Source: Symbiodinium sp. CCMP2592 (Eukaryota; Sar; Dinophyceae; Suessiales; Symbiodiniaceae). Taken from it: a stretch of 64,000 nucleotides of DNA. Both the position numbers and the translations under genes were made by a program. Positions 53,381 through 62,398 of the stretch are shown in pieces. Numbering within the stretch: the stretch's first letter is position 1; each line of letters starts with the position of its first letter. The DNA lies in NCBI GenBank assembly GCA_905221615.1, contig CAJNDT010005780.1, positions 410,501-474,500 on the forward strand, in the 5' to 3' direction. A model generated the notes under the pieces. It was not told the DNA's origin. It ran no database searches and worked only from the letters and a program-made list of their open reading frames with translations.

Positions 53381-54030
53381 GTAGTTATTTAGGCTTGTAC
53401 ACTAACTCCCAACCCCACAGCCCCCTTTCCTGTGGTTCCGGGATTCTGGGGTACCTAACTTGGCGTTCACGCCTTCAGCCTTGGTGTTTACATAGGTCCG
53501 CTGTCTGTTACTGTTGGGCTCTACAGGATTGTATAATTAAGGGTTCTAAACGGGCAAGGATCCTGATACGGATTCTAAAAGGAATTGAATTCATGATTGC
53601 GGGTCTTGTCTGGCGAAGCGAGCCCCTTGATGAATTTGTCTGGCCTAACTCTGCTTTCGTCCTCTCGTTGCAGCTCAAGGACGGCCAATTGCACTCTCAT
53701 GAGACTCTCAGAACCCTACACCCCAATTGTTAACCCTAAACCGCCTAAACTCTAAGTTCAGCAAAGCCCCAGGGCCGGGACATTATGGCAATTTCCTGCA
53801 GTAACGAATGGCTCGTCAGGGGTGTCTTGCCACATCTGGTGACTGAATGCCTCCCACACGGCATGGTTGCTGATAAGCGTCAGCAGCATTTGCGATTGAA
53901 TCCGATTGAATCTTGTAGACTGCGTGGGGGGGTGGGCTGAGGGGGTGGTTGGGTGCCGGTGTCACCGCAGCATCCACCTCTATCGGGGTCGGATTCCCCT
54001 CCATCGCCCTTGCGCTCCTTGGCCTCGCAA
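53381..54030. other. Unique stretch, no firm gene
   Basis: The plus strand is open at 53395-53733 (112 codons) but without a domain I know. A pyrimidine-rich stretch ending CTCGTTGCAG|C near 53673 resembles an acceptor. Confidence 0.3.
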
Positions 54031-54062
54031 TCACGCACACACACACACACACACACACACTC
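54031..54062. repeat. (AC)n microsatellite
   Basis: About 15 AC units followed by TCTCTC. Confidence 0.95.
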
Positions 54063-54342
54063 TCTCCGAAACCACTAGCCTAGGATACGACAATTTCCTG
54101 CAAACCGAGTAGCATGTCATCAGTTACTTCACACCATCAGTGTGCGGTGTAATGACAAGACTTCTTGACTATCAACGTGATGGGCTTCCTGTTTCACTGG
54201 GAGGCCTAAAGCCCTGTAGGGTTTAGGGCTAGTTCCGTGTTGAGGCTTGTGTTAACTGAGGAAGCTTCTGCAGCGATTAGACCATGCGATGGTATATTGG
54301 TATAGGTACAGGGTCATGGTTACTATCAGGGTACTATGATAT

Positions 54343-54450
54343 CGGGACCTTGAAAATTAGAATAGGGTTTTGGGGCCCATTAGACAAAAGTTAGAATAAG
54401 GGACCCCCCTAAACGGTATTGGTAACTATTGAGGCCCCTATACTAGATTA
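54343..54450. mobile_element. MITE-like palindrome, family IR-R
   Basis: GGGACCTTGAAAATTAGAATA and GGTTTTGGGGCCCATTAG pair with the CTAAACGGTATT / AACTATTGAGGCCCC side. It abuts the GC-rich LINE boundary. Confidence 0.6.
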
Positions 54451-54454
54451 GATA

Positions 54455-55219
54455 CAGGGCAACCTGTGGAGGAGGAGGAAAGTGGCCCACAGATGTTACT
54501 GCGGCCGTCAACCCCCTTCCCCCCAAGCATCTCAGAGCAGCTCCGATGCCGTCATCGCCGCTCTCCGCGAGGGGTTCGAGAGGGCGGGTAAGTAAGCTAG
54601 CCAAGCTGCACAAAGCAGACAATACCGAAAATACTGAAACGACTCCCCTAGAGCCCGAGTGAAGGAGGAAGATGCTGTAACAATGTGTCGCACGGGAGTG
54701 ACCCGAACCTAGTGCGCCGGAGCGATACACAACGACGGAAAGCGAAATGGAGAAGCGAACAGCAGTGCCGAGCTGCGAGGCGTGGCTGTACTGTAGGCCG
54801 CCACCCTACACAGCGGGGAAGAACCAAGCACGGTGGCAAGCCGCTTATCGCACGTGAGGGCCGCACCTACAACGGCGCATATGGGGTGAATATGGTGCCG
54901 TGCTTGGAACGACACGGCAGTGGCTACCTCACGAGCCCACTGCAAGCCACACATTCATTTCTGGCCGGCCCAGACGTAGGAGGTTTAACGCAGAACAAGG
55001 CTCTGAACCGAGTGTGGTAGGAAGGCGCTATGGCGTGGCTACAAGCGGAAGGAAACTGGAGGTGGCGGGGGGGGATGGAAGCGGAAGGGACAAGAAGCAT
55101 GGGGACAGCAACAAAGGACAAAAAGCCGGACGGGCAGAAAACCGGACCGACAAGCAACCGAAAACGACAGGAGCAACGAGCGACGATGCAAACAGCGTGC
55201 AAGATGCATAAACCCTCTT
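54455..55219 (-). other. LINE 3' untranslated region
   Basis: GC-rich sequence follows the ORF2 stop (TAA at 55220-55222) and continues to the composition break. Open frames here overlap on both strands and have no domain. The boundary at about 54455 is judged only from composition and the neighbouring IR-R element. Confidence 0.55.
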
Positions 55220-56460
55220 TTACGACTGGGGGCGAAACAGCTCGACTGCATCCCTACGGACCACTATGCGCCCCTCCGCACTTAAAGCGCGGATGGCCCT
55301 CGTCAGAACGATGGGAGGCCAGTCGTCAGCAACCGTGGGAGCCCAAGCTCGCAGTTCCTGGAGAAGAGAGTCGATGGAGATTAGATCGCCACCCTCCAAC
55401 TGCCGGAGGAGCCACCGTCGCACTTTGCGAGTTGGGAGTGACGATGCCGCAGTTGCACCGGAGCCAGCCCCCGGGTTGCAGTGCAATGCAGAGTGGCGCA
55501 GGTGCTGCAGAAGGTTTGCACCCAGCGTAGGAGGGGGATGTCGACGTGGAGCTGCAGCTAGACTTGAAGCCCACGCCCACCAACAGTCAGGACAGAGACG
55601 GATGTTTACGTCACCCGCTGCAACGTAGGAAGGGTGCGCACCGGAGTTCCAGCGGCAGCTTCCCCGATTGTGTACAACCGTGTTGCATGAGGCACAGACT
55701 GGGCCAACCTGGCCACGACACCAAGGGCATGGGTTGGCCGGCGAGTCCCAGGAAGGGAGGCAAGCACCTCTACAGGTCCAGCAAGCTACTATGCAATCAA
55801 GGTGTGCAGGAGGTGAACAGCGGCAGGGCACTGCAAGGGCGGCGACTGCATCCGACCAAGTTGGCCTCGGTAGGCCCCAGTGAGCATTTCCGGCGACAAG
55901 GAAGGCCCCGCCGGAGTCCAGTAGCGCTTGCGCTAAGGCTGGTTCGCGCACACGCTGGCAGGGTGCTGCTGCTGCTCGCAGTCGTCGCACTGCCACTTCA
56001 CAAGGATGGAGAGCCCAGCGGATTTCTCGCACGAGAGCAATGCCTGGAGGAGATGCTAGCCAGCGCTGCAAATCACGAGTAGGGGGGTGGATCTGTGCAT
56101 GTGGAGCTTGATCCCCCTCTCCGGGAGGGGTTGGATCGGCGAGAGATTTGCCTGCAAGATGGATGAACGCCGAAAGGCGTACCTGATAGGCACTCCGCAC
56201 ATATCGCAAGCCTAGCACAAGCCGCTGAGTGAATTGGATGGCCGGGAGCGCCCTACGCCTAGACACCGACAGGATGCGAAGCTCAGACTGGAGAGCCGAC
56301 GATTGCCGCAGGGTGGCATATTGCTCCAGCTCTTGATTGGCCATCGCTTCCAACTCGGGGGGGACAGGTGGCAGATAGCAGCGCCCAAAGCTTTTGGGAA
56401 GATACCGCGGTAAGCAAGATCGGACCCCGTCTCCCGAGAGCATGCGGTTGCACTGCTGCC
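55220..56460 (-). CDS. LINE ORF2, C-terminal segment: Cys-rich cluster and winged-helix-like tail
   Basis: This is the last part of ORF2, in its third frame. The first ATG (56443) is internal and not a true start. The frame is already open slightly upstream, where it takes over from the preceding frame at about 56440-56460. Around residues 207-287 there are about 13 Cys (CRC, CWTCRGAC, CPWCRG, CASC, CPDCWW) and His residues. This suggests two or more zinc sites of treble-clef or RING/PHD type. The last about 75 residues alternate helix-like and strand-like stretches ending LTRAIRALSAEGRIVVRRDA, typical of a winged-helix DNA-binding fold. A role in target or template binding is inference. The segment ends at a natural TAA. 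Confidence 0.7.
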
Positions 56461-56715
56461 GTTGACATCCTGGAAGAGCGCGGTTTCACGCTGCGGAATG
56501 GAGACGAACCAGCGCCAAGCCGTCAAGATTGGCCAACGTCGCGATGCTTCGGGGCCAGGGTCAGCGGGTATACCGCCTGGTGTGTGCCGCAGCGAAGCTC
56601 TCCACCGAGCCGCCGCTTGCTGGTGAGCATCCGGGCCTACACCCGCTGCGAGCTCCGCTTCAATGTCATCCCGTAGGGAGTTGACAAGGGGGGATAGCGC
56701 TGGGCACCCCATGAA
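56440..56715 (-). CDS. LINE ORF2, linker segment in a second frame
   Basis: Between two frame changes, the frame containing FMGCPALSPLVNSLRDDIEA and later WPILTAWRWFVSIPQRE continues the ORF2 protein. Its upstream end supplies the last Cys of the CCHC-like knuckle, whose first residues (CPLC...TPRH) are in the preceding frame. Nothing here is a separate gene. Confidence 0.65.
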
Positions 56716-59330
56716 GCGTGCCTCGGAGTGCCAGGCGCAGATGCACACAGTGGGCATGTGCGGGCAGAGGGCCATCCTGCTTGTTCCGCCCATGTGTTTG
56801 CCGTGAGTGACTCTGACTGGCTAACATGGAGCCTTTCCGTCCAGGCTCCACCGATGGCCCGGTGCAAGCGAAACGAAACAGCTGAAAGGTCTATGAGGAG
56901 GGGGTCGCCTGGAAGAGCCCATCGCAACCACGCAGAGGGGAAGGTGCATTGAGTGTGAAGAGACGGGTCGAGTGAGGGAGTGAATACTTGGTTGGCCACT
57001 CGAGGCAACAGTCCCTGGACGGGACGCTCGCTCCAAGCGGCTTCACTCTGACCCCGTTGCACGTGGCGGACGCATTGGCGAATGGGGCCAGTAACCATGC
57101 GGCCATCCAGGTCAACCCATGCGAAGGATCCGCCTGTTGGCAACCGCACGTCTGGTGGCGCAGTGCTGCGGGTATGCGCCGAACAGCCCGCATCCTGTGC
57201 TTCATTGCCCTGCGTTAACACAGGGAAGGGAAGTGAAGTGGCCGTCTGGTGGCTACGAATGTCTACACCTACGACACCATCTTCAGCGAATGCAATTTGA
57301 GAGAATACTCGCTGGTGGCCGTCAACCGGCAGTTGGATATTCCACTGGTGAGGAAAGCGCTGCTGATGCAGCTTCCAAGAAGGTGTGGGTGCAGAGCCCG
57401 ACCAGGAGTGCCGGAGTTCTTCGAGAACGTGCTTGAGCAGCACCACCAAGGGAGAGCACTGCGAGGACAGAAGTCTGGAAACTGAACCGGCGACTGCGAC
57501 CCGCATAGTGGAAAACAGAGCACTGCGGTCGAAAACTAGGAGGTGCCACTGGTCTTTACGGCGAAAGCGTAACGCACAAACCAGGGAGAGCAGTTCGGCG
57601 GTGTGGATGGAGGTGGACTCCCATCCGAGGCGATGGGGGAGCTTGCATGCTAATTGTGGGGAGACCCAAGCTGAAGAGTCCCAGTACTCCCCCAGCCGCC
57701 CGAAGCTACGCGCTTGGCAAGCGAAAGTGGCACCGGATAGCTTTGAGTAGCCGCCATCGCCATAGAGAGCCTGGTCATCCGAATCCGCGGGTGTCGGCAA
57801 GATGGACAGCAGCAGGCGGGAGCGTGGGTCGCAGCGCCAGTTCCATGGGTCCTCCCATGCTTCTTCTGACCACTGCTCGGCGATGTAATCCGGAGGAGTG
57901 ACGTGGAAAAGGGAACACTCCGTGGTCCAGTCTTGTTGAGACTGGGCACAAGCAAGAGAGGCAGCTCTGGCACATTCAGCCGGAGAAATGGGAGCGTGCT
58001 GGGGCAAGGCGCGACTCCAGAGGGCAGGGTCGTGCCAAGCCGCGTGCGGGCCGTGCTGGAGCAGGATATCCATCCAGGCGGAGCGTATTGAGTTAGCAAG
58101 CAAGCCAAACCTACAATAACGAGCAGCAGCATCAAACATTGCGGGCACGAAGCTGCCCACTAGTGACTGCGGCACTACAGTGTTGAGGTTGTCTAGCACA
58201 CGGGCCACGAACCGGTCAGTGGCAAAACTAACGTAAAAACCATACCCTGCTAGAAACCTCATGGCATCGGTTAGGGTGCCAGCGTGTCTGGGCAGCTCCT
58301 CTGCCGAGCATACGAGGGCTTGACGAAGGGTGTCTCGCGCCACAAGAGAAGCAGGCGCCGTGCCGTTGAGCAAACTAACAAGATCCGCTGCCACTGCGGC
58401 TACGAGAAGGTCCGTTAGCAGGGGAGCCCCTAAACCACCCACTTTTCGCGATGCTGACACGCTGACGTGCTCAGCAGTGATGCGAGTGCCCAAACTGGAC
58501 AGAAGCAGCCGGTGCAGAGCTGCATCCTCCTGATGGAGCGTTGTAGGAGGCGGTATGCCTATGAGCGGAGCATAGCCAAGAATCCCGCCAATGATCATTT
58601 GGATCATGGCCAACCCTTCATCCCATGAGCAACATTTGCAAGCGATGCGCTGTCGGACTGCCGCAAGCTTGTCAACGAGGTCTTGGGAAGCTAGGGAATG
58701 CCGGTCCATTGGTGTGCCTCTCTTGCCGAGTAGGACGTCTACTTGGTCACCTTGGGAGCGAGGGAGATTGTAGCGCTGCACGCCTCCGGCCCAGATGTTC
58801 CAACTGGCTACGGACGCACCTGCTGCGTTCAAGCCTGGGTGTTGCAGACGGGGTAAGGTATCGTCCCAGTCCGTCGCGAAAGCGGAGAACTTGGACCAAG
58901 CGAAACCAACACCTGTAGCAGCGCTACCAACAGCGAGAGACTGCAGGATGGCTGGCAGATCCTGAAGGCCATCCCCATAGTGCTCTATGTCATCAACATA
59001 TCCAGCGGCAGGGACACGCCGGGCAGCGCTCGTGGTGTAAGCAGCACCGTCACATGCCCGGAGGCGGAGCAAGGGGTCTTGGGCAGTCCGCGAAAGTTCA
59101 GGCGACGAGACTGCACCCTGCGGCACACCGCGGGTGACCTCGAGGGGCTGAGTAGGGCCTGAACGTGTGTCCAGCGTAACCCTTAGCTTGCCGAACAGCG
59201 AGCAATGGAGGCGGCGGACTGCATCCGGGATACCCCGTCCTTGCTGTACAGCGTCAATTTGCGGTAGATTGAGAGTGTTAAAGAACTTCTCATAGTCGGC
59301 AGGAATGCGGAGAAGGGGACGGTGGGACGA
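56637..59330 (-). CDS. LINE ORF2, reverse transcriptase core and RNase H segment
   Basis: Open from about 59330. Reverse-transcriptase motif A is DYEKFFNTL (about 59290), motif B is TRGVPQGAVSSPELS and motif C is GYVDDIEHY, with the catalytic Asp pair. About 400 residues later is an RNase H domain. Its acidic residues are in LYGDGGYS, HTAELLSL and LLVFDRS, and it ends with VDIRSHQ, so the D-E-D-D/H set looks complete. Near the end is CPLCASAPGTPRH, the start of a CCHC knuckle. The frame then fails and ends at 56637. There is no genuine start: it is continuous with the upstream segment after a one-base shift. Confidence 0.88.
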   Translation of the reverse strand, partial: SSHRPLLRIPADYEKFFNTLNLPQIDAVQQGRGIPDAVRRLHCSLFGKLRVTLDTRSGPTQPLEVTRGVPQGAVSSPELSRTAQDPLLRLRACDGAAYTTSAARRVPAAGYVDDIEHYGDGLQDLPAILQSLAVGSAATGVGFAWSKFSAFATDWDDTLPRLQHPGLNAAGASVASWNIWAGGVQRYNLPRSQGDQVDVLLGKRGTPMDRHSLASQDLVDKLAAVRQRIACKCCSWDEGLAMIQMIIGGILGYAPLIGIPPPTTLHQEDAALHRLLLSSLGTRITAEHVSVSASRKVGGLGAPLLTDLLVAAVAADLVSLLNGTAPASLVARDTLRQALVCSAEELPRHAGTLTDAMRFLAGYGFYVSFATDRFVARVLDNLNTVVPQSLVGSFVPAMFDAAARYCRFGLLANSIRSAWMDILLQHGPHAAWHDPALWSRALPQHAPISPAECARAASLACAQSQQDWTTECSLFHVTPPDYIAEQWSEEAWEDPWNWRCDPRSRLLLSILPTPADSDDQALYGDGGYSKLSGATFACQARSFGRLGEYWDSSAWVSPQLACKLPHRLGWESTSIHTAELLSLVCALRFRRKDQWHLLVFDRSALFSTMRVAVAGSVSRLLSSQCSPLVVLLKHVLEELRHSWSGSAPTPSWKLHQQRFPHQWNIQLPVDGHQRVFSQIAFAEDGVVGVDIRSHQTATSLPFPVLTQGNEAQDAGCSAHTRSTAPPDVRLPTGGSFAWVDLDGRMVTGPIRQCVRHVQRGQSEAAWSERPVQGLLPRVANQVFTPSLDPSLHTQCTFPSAWLRWALPGDPLLIDLSAVSFRLHRAIGGAWTERLHVSQSESLTANTWAEQAGWPSARTCPLCASAPGTPRHASWGAQRYPPLSTPYGMTLKRSSQRV

Positions 59331-62185
59331 GCGTCCTCACACACTAACGAGTCCAAGTAGAGGACTTCTGTAGCAGCCGACACTCCCTTGGTGTAGGCCC
59401 GATTCAACACGGAGAAGGGGGTGTCCGTGGACCAACCAGTGCGAGACAGGGCCAACCTTTCAACGACCGGGGCTTCGATGGCTTTCACGTGTTCCTCAAT
59501 CATGGAGAGTGGGCGCCATCCGCCGGAAGGTTTAGGGAGGTGGAGCTGGTCTGCACGCAGGTAAGTAGCAGAGACAACACCAGTCAGGCGCTGCAAATCC
59601 ACAGCGTGCCAGAACGCGGATTGGAAGACACGTGGAAAAGCCTCGATGAAACACAATTTCCAGCCGCTTGGCCCTGGGCGGGAGTGACGAAAGCGAGAAG
59701 TGAGAGCTGCAGTCTCCGCGGGAGATGCGCGGCCCACTAGGTCATAAGCCGGGGGCTCCGCAATGCGCATCACCAGGAAACTGGAAGGAGGAGGCCAGCT
59801 GAGATGATCTGGAGTGATGTGTGCTGCGGGGATGTCGCGCAAGGACATTACACGGAAGAGGCGGCCCGGGCAGGGCTGGGGACGAGATGCATACCAGCCG
59901 TCTGGCCTCCAGCATAGGACCCACTCCCCCACCCGCACGCAGTCCAGGCCCACAGTGAAGCCTACATCGGCGGCCTGGAAGTGTACCAAACGCCAAGGAC
60001 CAGGTGAGAGGAGGGCTTGCCCCACGCGTTGAGTGTCATGACCGGTGGGCGCATCGCCTATGTTGACGAAATGCATGGCTCCGCGTGGTTGACAGTAGGA
60101 GTCAAGGAAGGGCATCACGGAGGCATGATGCCATGCTAGAGGCGGCTGTTGCAATAGCTTCGCCCATTCCTGAGTGGCCCCGACTAGCACATCTGCAGCA
60201 CTGCCGGGGCGATGGCGTGAGCCGTCACCGGCAGTCACCCACTCAGGAGAATACCGGGCCTGTGGCAAGGAGGGCGGTTTCATGCGAGAGGCCCAGGCTT
60301 TGGAATCGCCACGCCTGAGTAGAGAGATGCGTTGTTGGCGAGAGGAGCGGATGCTCCTTCGGGTAGCCGCCGATTGACGGCTTGCGGCGTACGCGATGCA
60401 ATTGTCTAGGATTTGAATGCCTCCAGCTGGAGGGGCGGACGGTGGGAGTGAAGACCAGGACGGGGCTGATGGAGCCGGATCTGCGCGGGTTTCGCGGGTT
60501 CGTGAGGGGTGTGCTGTTGTTGGGGCGGATAGAGCGGCGATGGTAGGGGGAAAACCAAGGCGTGTGGTCCAAGCAACCCGAGCAGTGGAGAATCCGTCCC
60601 AGTCTGGAAGGGGGAACTCGGGCCGCGACGTTTCCGAGGCTTGCAGGTGGGCTTCCATGTCGGCAGCTTTTTGCCAGAGGCGGTGCCCTTCGTTAAGCGA
60701 GAAGCACGACAAGATGAGGTCGTGGCCGAGGCGACGGATGGCATCCCTGATGGCCTGCCGGACTCGTTTGAGTTCAAGGAGGCACGCATGCCATGCCGCA
60801 GCAGCGCGGCAGTCACGCCTGTTTACAGGGGGTGCCACGGGGGGGAGGCAAGAAAGGAGCACTGACATGACACCATCCACGGCATCGATTAAACGGTCCT
60901 GAAAACAATCAGGCACCGTGAGAGCTGGGGCCCCTAAGAAACCGTCCAACCCTTCCGAAGCCGGTTGTTGGATCGTATGCCACTGGGACTCGAGAGCGTT
61001 TAACTCAGCTGCAAGCTGGGCAATTTGGTGTGAGTGCTCCTCGGCTCTCATTGCAACGGAGGTTGGAAGATCCCCATCCAGCCTACGGACTAAGCTGCGC
61101 CACGGTGGCGTAATAGATTGGGAGATCGCCGTCTCCGGCAGGTGCAATGCGAGGTCCACTAGCACCGGATCATGGTCAACTCTACGGTCCCACTGCCAAA
61201 GGATGGCTGCGTTGAGGAGCTGAACTTCTACTTGTGGGCAGGGCAGCCACCATATGGAATCAAGACGGCTGGCAGAGCCGGCTTGAGAGTAGAAGGTAAA
61301 AGCTCTCAGGCGGGGATGACGGGACCTGAACATGTCCTGAAGACCACATCCGACGCAGTGGGAGGCTATTGACTGGCGTACGAGATAATGTCCTCCCCAG
61401 CTGTCCAAATCAACATCGGCAAAGGAGTTGAGGTCACCTCCGACCACAAGCAGCTGTTGCAGCTCACCGGCTTTGTGCGCTTGTTGGTCTATGAAGTCTT
61501 TGAGGGCCTGTTCATCCGCAATGTGCTGCGGGCTTCCTATGCCGAATTGTGGGAGACAAGCACCGACAGGACCATAGAGCGCGAGAAACCGAACATCAGT
61601 GCCACTGTTAGTGTGCAGGACGGCCGAGACAGCCCGACCTGATGGGTCTTTGGCTACATCCGTCCAGCTACCCGAGTAACCTGAACGGACGGCGAGGATG
61701 ACACCTGACCCAGCAGCTGCATAGTCTGCAGGGCCGTTGCGAGGACGTCCGTGACTGACAGCGTGGTAACCGCACGAGAGGAGGCCTTGGCAGGCCTGGG
61801 CATGTTGTGCATCTCCCTGGAGGGCAGTTTCCGACAGAATTCCGACATCAGCCCCCAGGGTGCGCAGACCTTGACCATGCCATAGGCCCCACTGGAATCG
61901 ATCTCGACCCGTGCTGCCACACTGGATTGTCGCGATCCGAAGAGTTTTGGAGCCTTTCCACGTGATGTCATCCCCGAGGCATTGCCCGACGATGTCTGGC
62001 ATGGGATGGCGTTGCCCCACGTCGAGGCGCAAGCGCGCCTCGGCACCATCCACCTCGTGGCGAGGTGTGTCGGCGCCAGATGAGGAGGAGCTCCCGCCAT
62101 CGTCAAGAAGATCCATGCTCGAGGAGTGGGTGCCTTGCTGCTGGGCGAGTTTGGAGCCTAAATGCCCGCCGGACGGGCGCAGCAT
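59183..62185 (-). CDS. LINE ORF2, endonuclease and reverse transcriptase N-terminal segment
   Basis: The start ATG at 62185-62183 is preceded in frame by TAG TAG, so it is well supported. Residues about 82-351 form an endonuclease/exonuclease/phosphatase domain, with LRIATIQCGSTG, SETAL (Glu 119), LYGP (Tyr 204), GGDLNS (Asp 251, Asn 253), SRLDSIWW (Asp 309) and VDHDPV (Asp 337, His 338). All catalytic positions are present. It would nick target DNA for target-primed reverse transcription. The middle (352-860) is a linker. KPSGGWRPLSMIEEHVKAIE (from residue 885) is the reverse-transcriptase fingers motif. After about residue 952 the frame no longer matches and motif A appears one base back. 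The stop at 59183 is therefore a consequence of the frame break. Confidence 0.88.
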   Translation of the reverse strand: MLRPSGGHLGSKLAQQQGTHSSSMDLLDDGGSSSSSGADTPRHEVDGAEARLRLDVGQRHPMPDIVGQCLGDDITWKGSKTLRIATIQCGSTGRDRFQWGLWHGQGLRTLGADVGILSETALQGDAQHAQACQGLLSCGYHAVSHGRPRNGPADYAAAGSGVILAVRSGYSGSWTDVAKDPSGRAVSAVLHTNSGTDVRFLALYGPVGACLPQFGIGSPQHIADEQALKDFIDQQAHKAGELQQLLVVGGDLNSFADVDLDSWGGHYLVRQSIASHCVGCGLQDMFRSRHPRLRAFTFYSQAGSASRLDSIWWLPCPQVEVQLLNAAILWQWDRRVDHDPVLVDLALHLPETAISQSITPPWRSLVRRLDGDLPTSVAMRAEEHSHQIAQLAAELNALESQWHTIQQPASEGLDGFLGAPALTVPDCFQDRLIDAVDGVMSVLLSCLPPVAPPVNRRDCRAAAAWHACLLELKRVRQAIRDAIRRLGHDLILSCFSLNEGHRLWQKAADMEAHLQASETSRPEFPLPDWDGFSTARVAWTTRLGFPPTIAALSAPTTAHPSRTRETRADPAPSAPSWSSLPPSAPPAGGIQILDNCIAYAASRQSAATRRSIRSSRQQRISLLRRGDSKAWASRMKPPSLPQARYSPEWVTAGDGSRHRPGSAADVLVGATQEWAKLLQQPPLAWHHASVMPFLDSYCQPRGAMHFVNIGDAPTGHDTQRVGQALLSPGPWRLVHFQAADVGFTVGLDCVRVGEWVLCWRPDGWYASRPQPCPGRLFRVMSLRDIPAAHITPDHLSWPPPSSFLVMRIAEPPAYDLVGRASPAETAALTSRFRHSRPGPSGWKLCFIEAFPRVFQSAFWHAVDLQRLTGVVSATYLRADQLHLPKPSGGWRPLSMIEEHVKAIEAPVVERLALSRTGWSTDTPFSVLNRAYTKGVSAATEVLYLDSLVCEDARPTVPFSAFLPTMRSSLTLSIYRKLTLYSKDGVSRMQSAASIARCSAS

Positions 62186-62398
62186 GCGCTACTACTGGTG
62201 CATAGAGGCATTGAAAACAGCACCGTTGCTTACGGAAGGCGGGCTACTGCGGAAGAACGCCTTTCTGCGGTAAGGACCTGCAATGCGGAGCGGGGTGAAC
62301 CGAAAAAACAAATTGCGAGAGGCGGGAGAACCTATACAACTGCGGCCTCAAGTTTCTGAGAAAAGCCATGCTCGATGGCAGAGAGGGCCCGGCCGCAC
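62186..62398 (-). other. Spacer between LINE ORF1 and ORF2
   Basis: 213 bp with stop codons in the ORF1/ORF2 frame (TGA directly after ORF1 and TAG TAG before ORF2). The two ORFs are in the same frame but clearly separate. ORF2 therefore needs reinitiation, an internal ribosome entry or its own transcript. Confidence 0.7.

Noticed and set aside
55030..58918. Many plus-strand frames of 60-180 codons.
   Set aside because: They are antisense shadows of the GC-rich LINE ORF2. The minus strand carries the recognisable domains.
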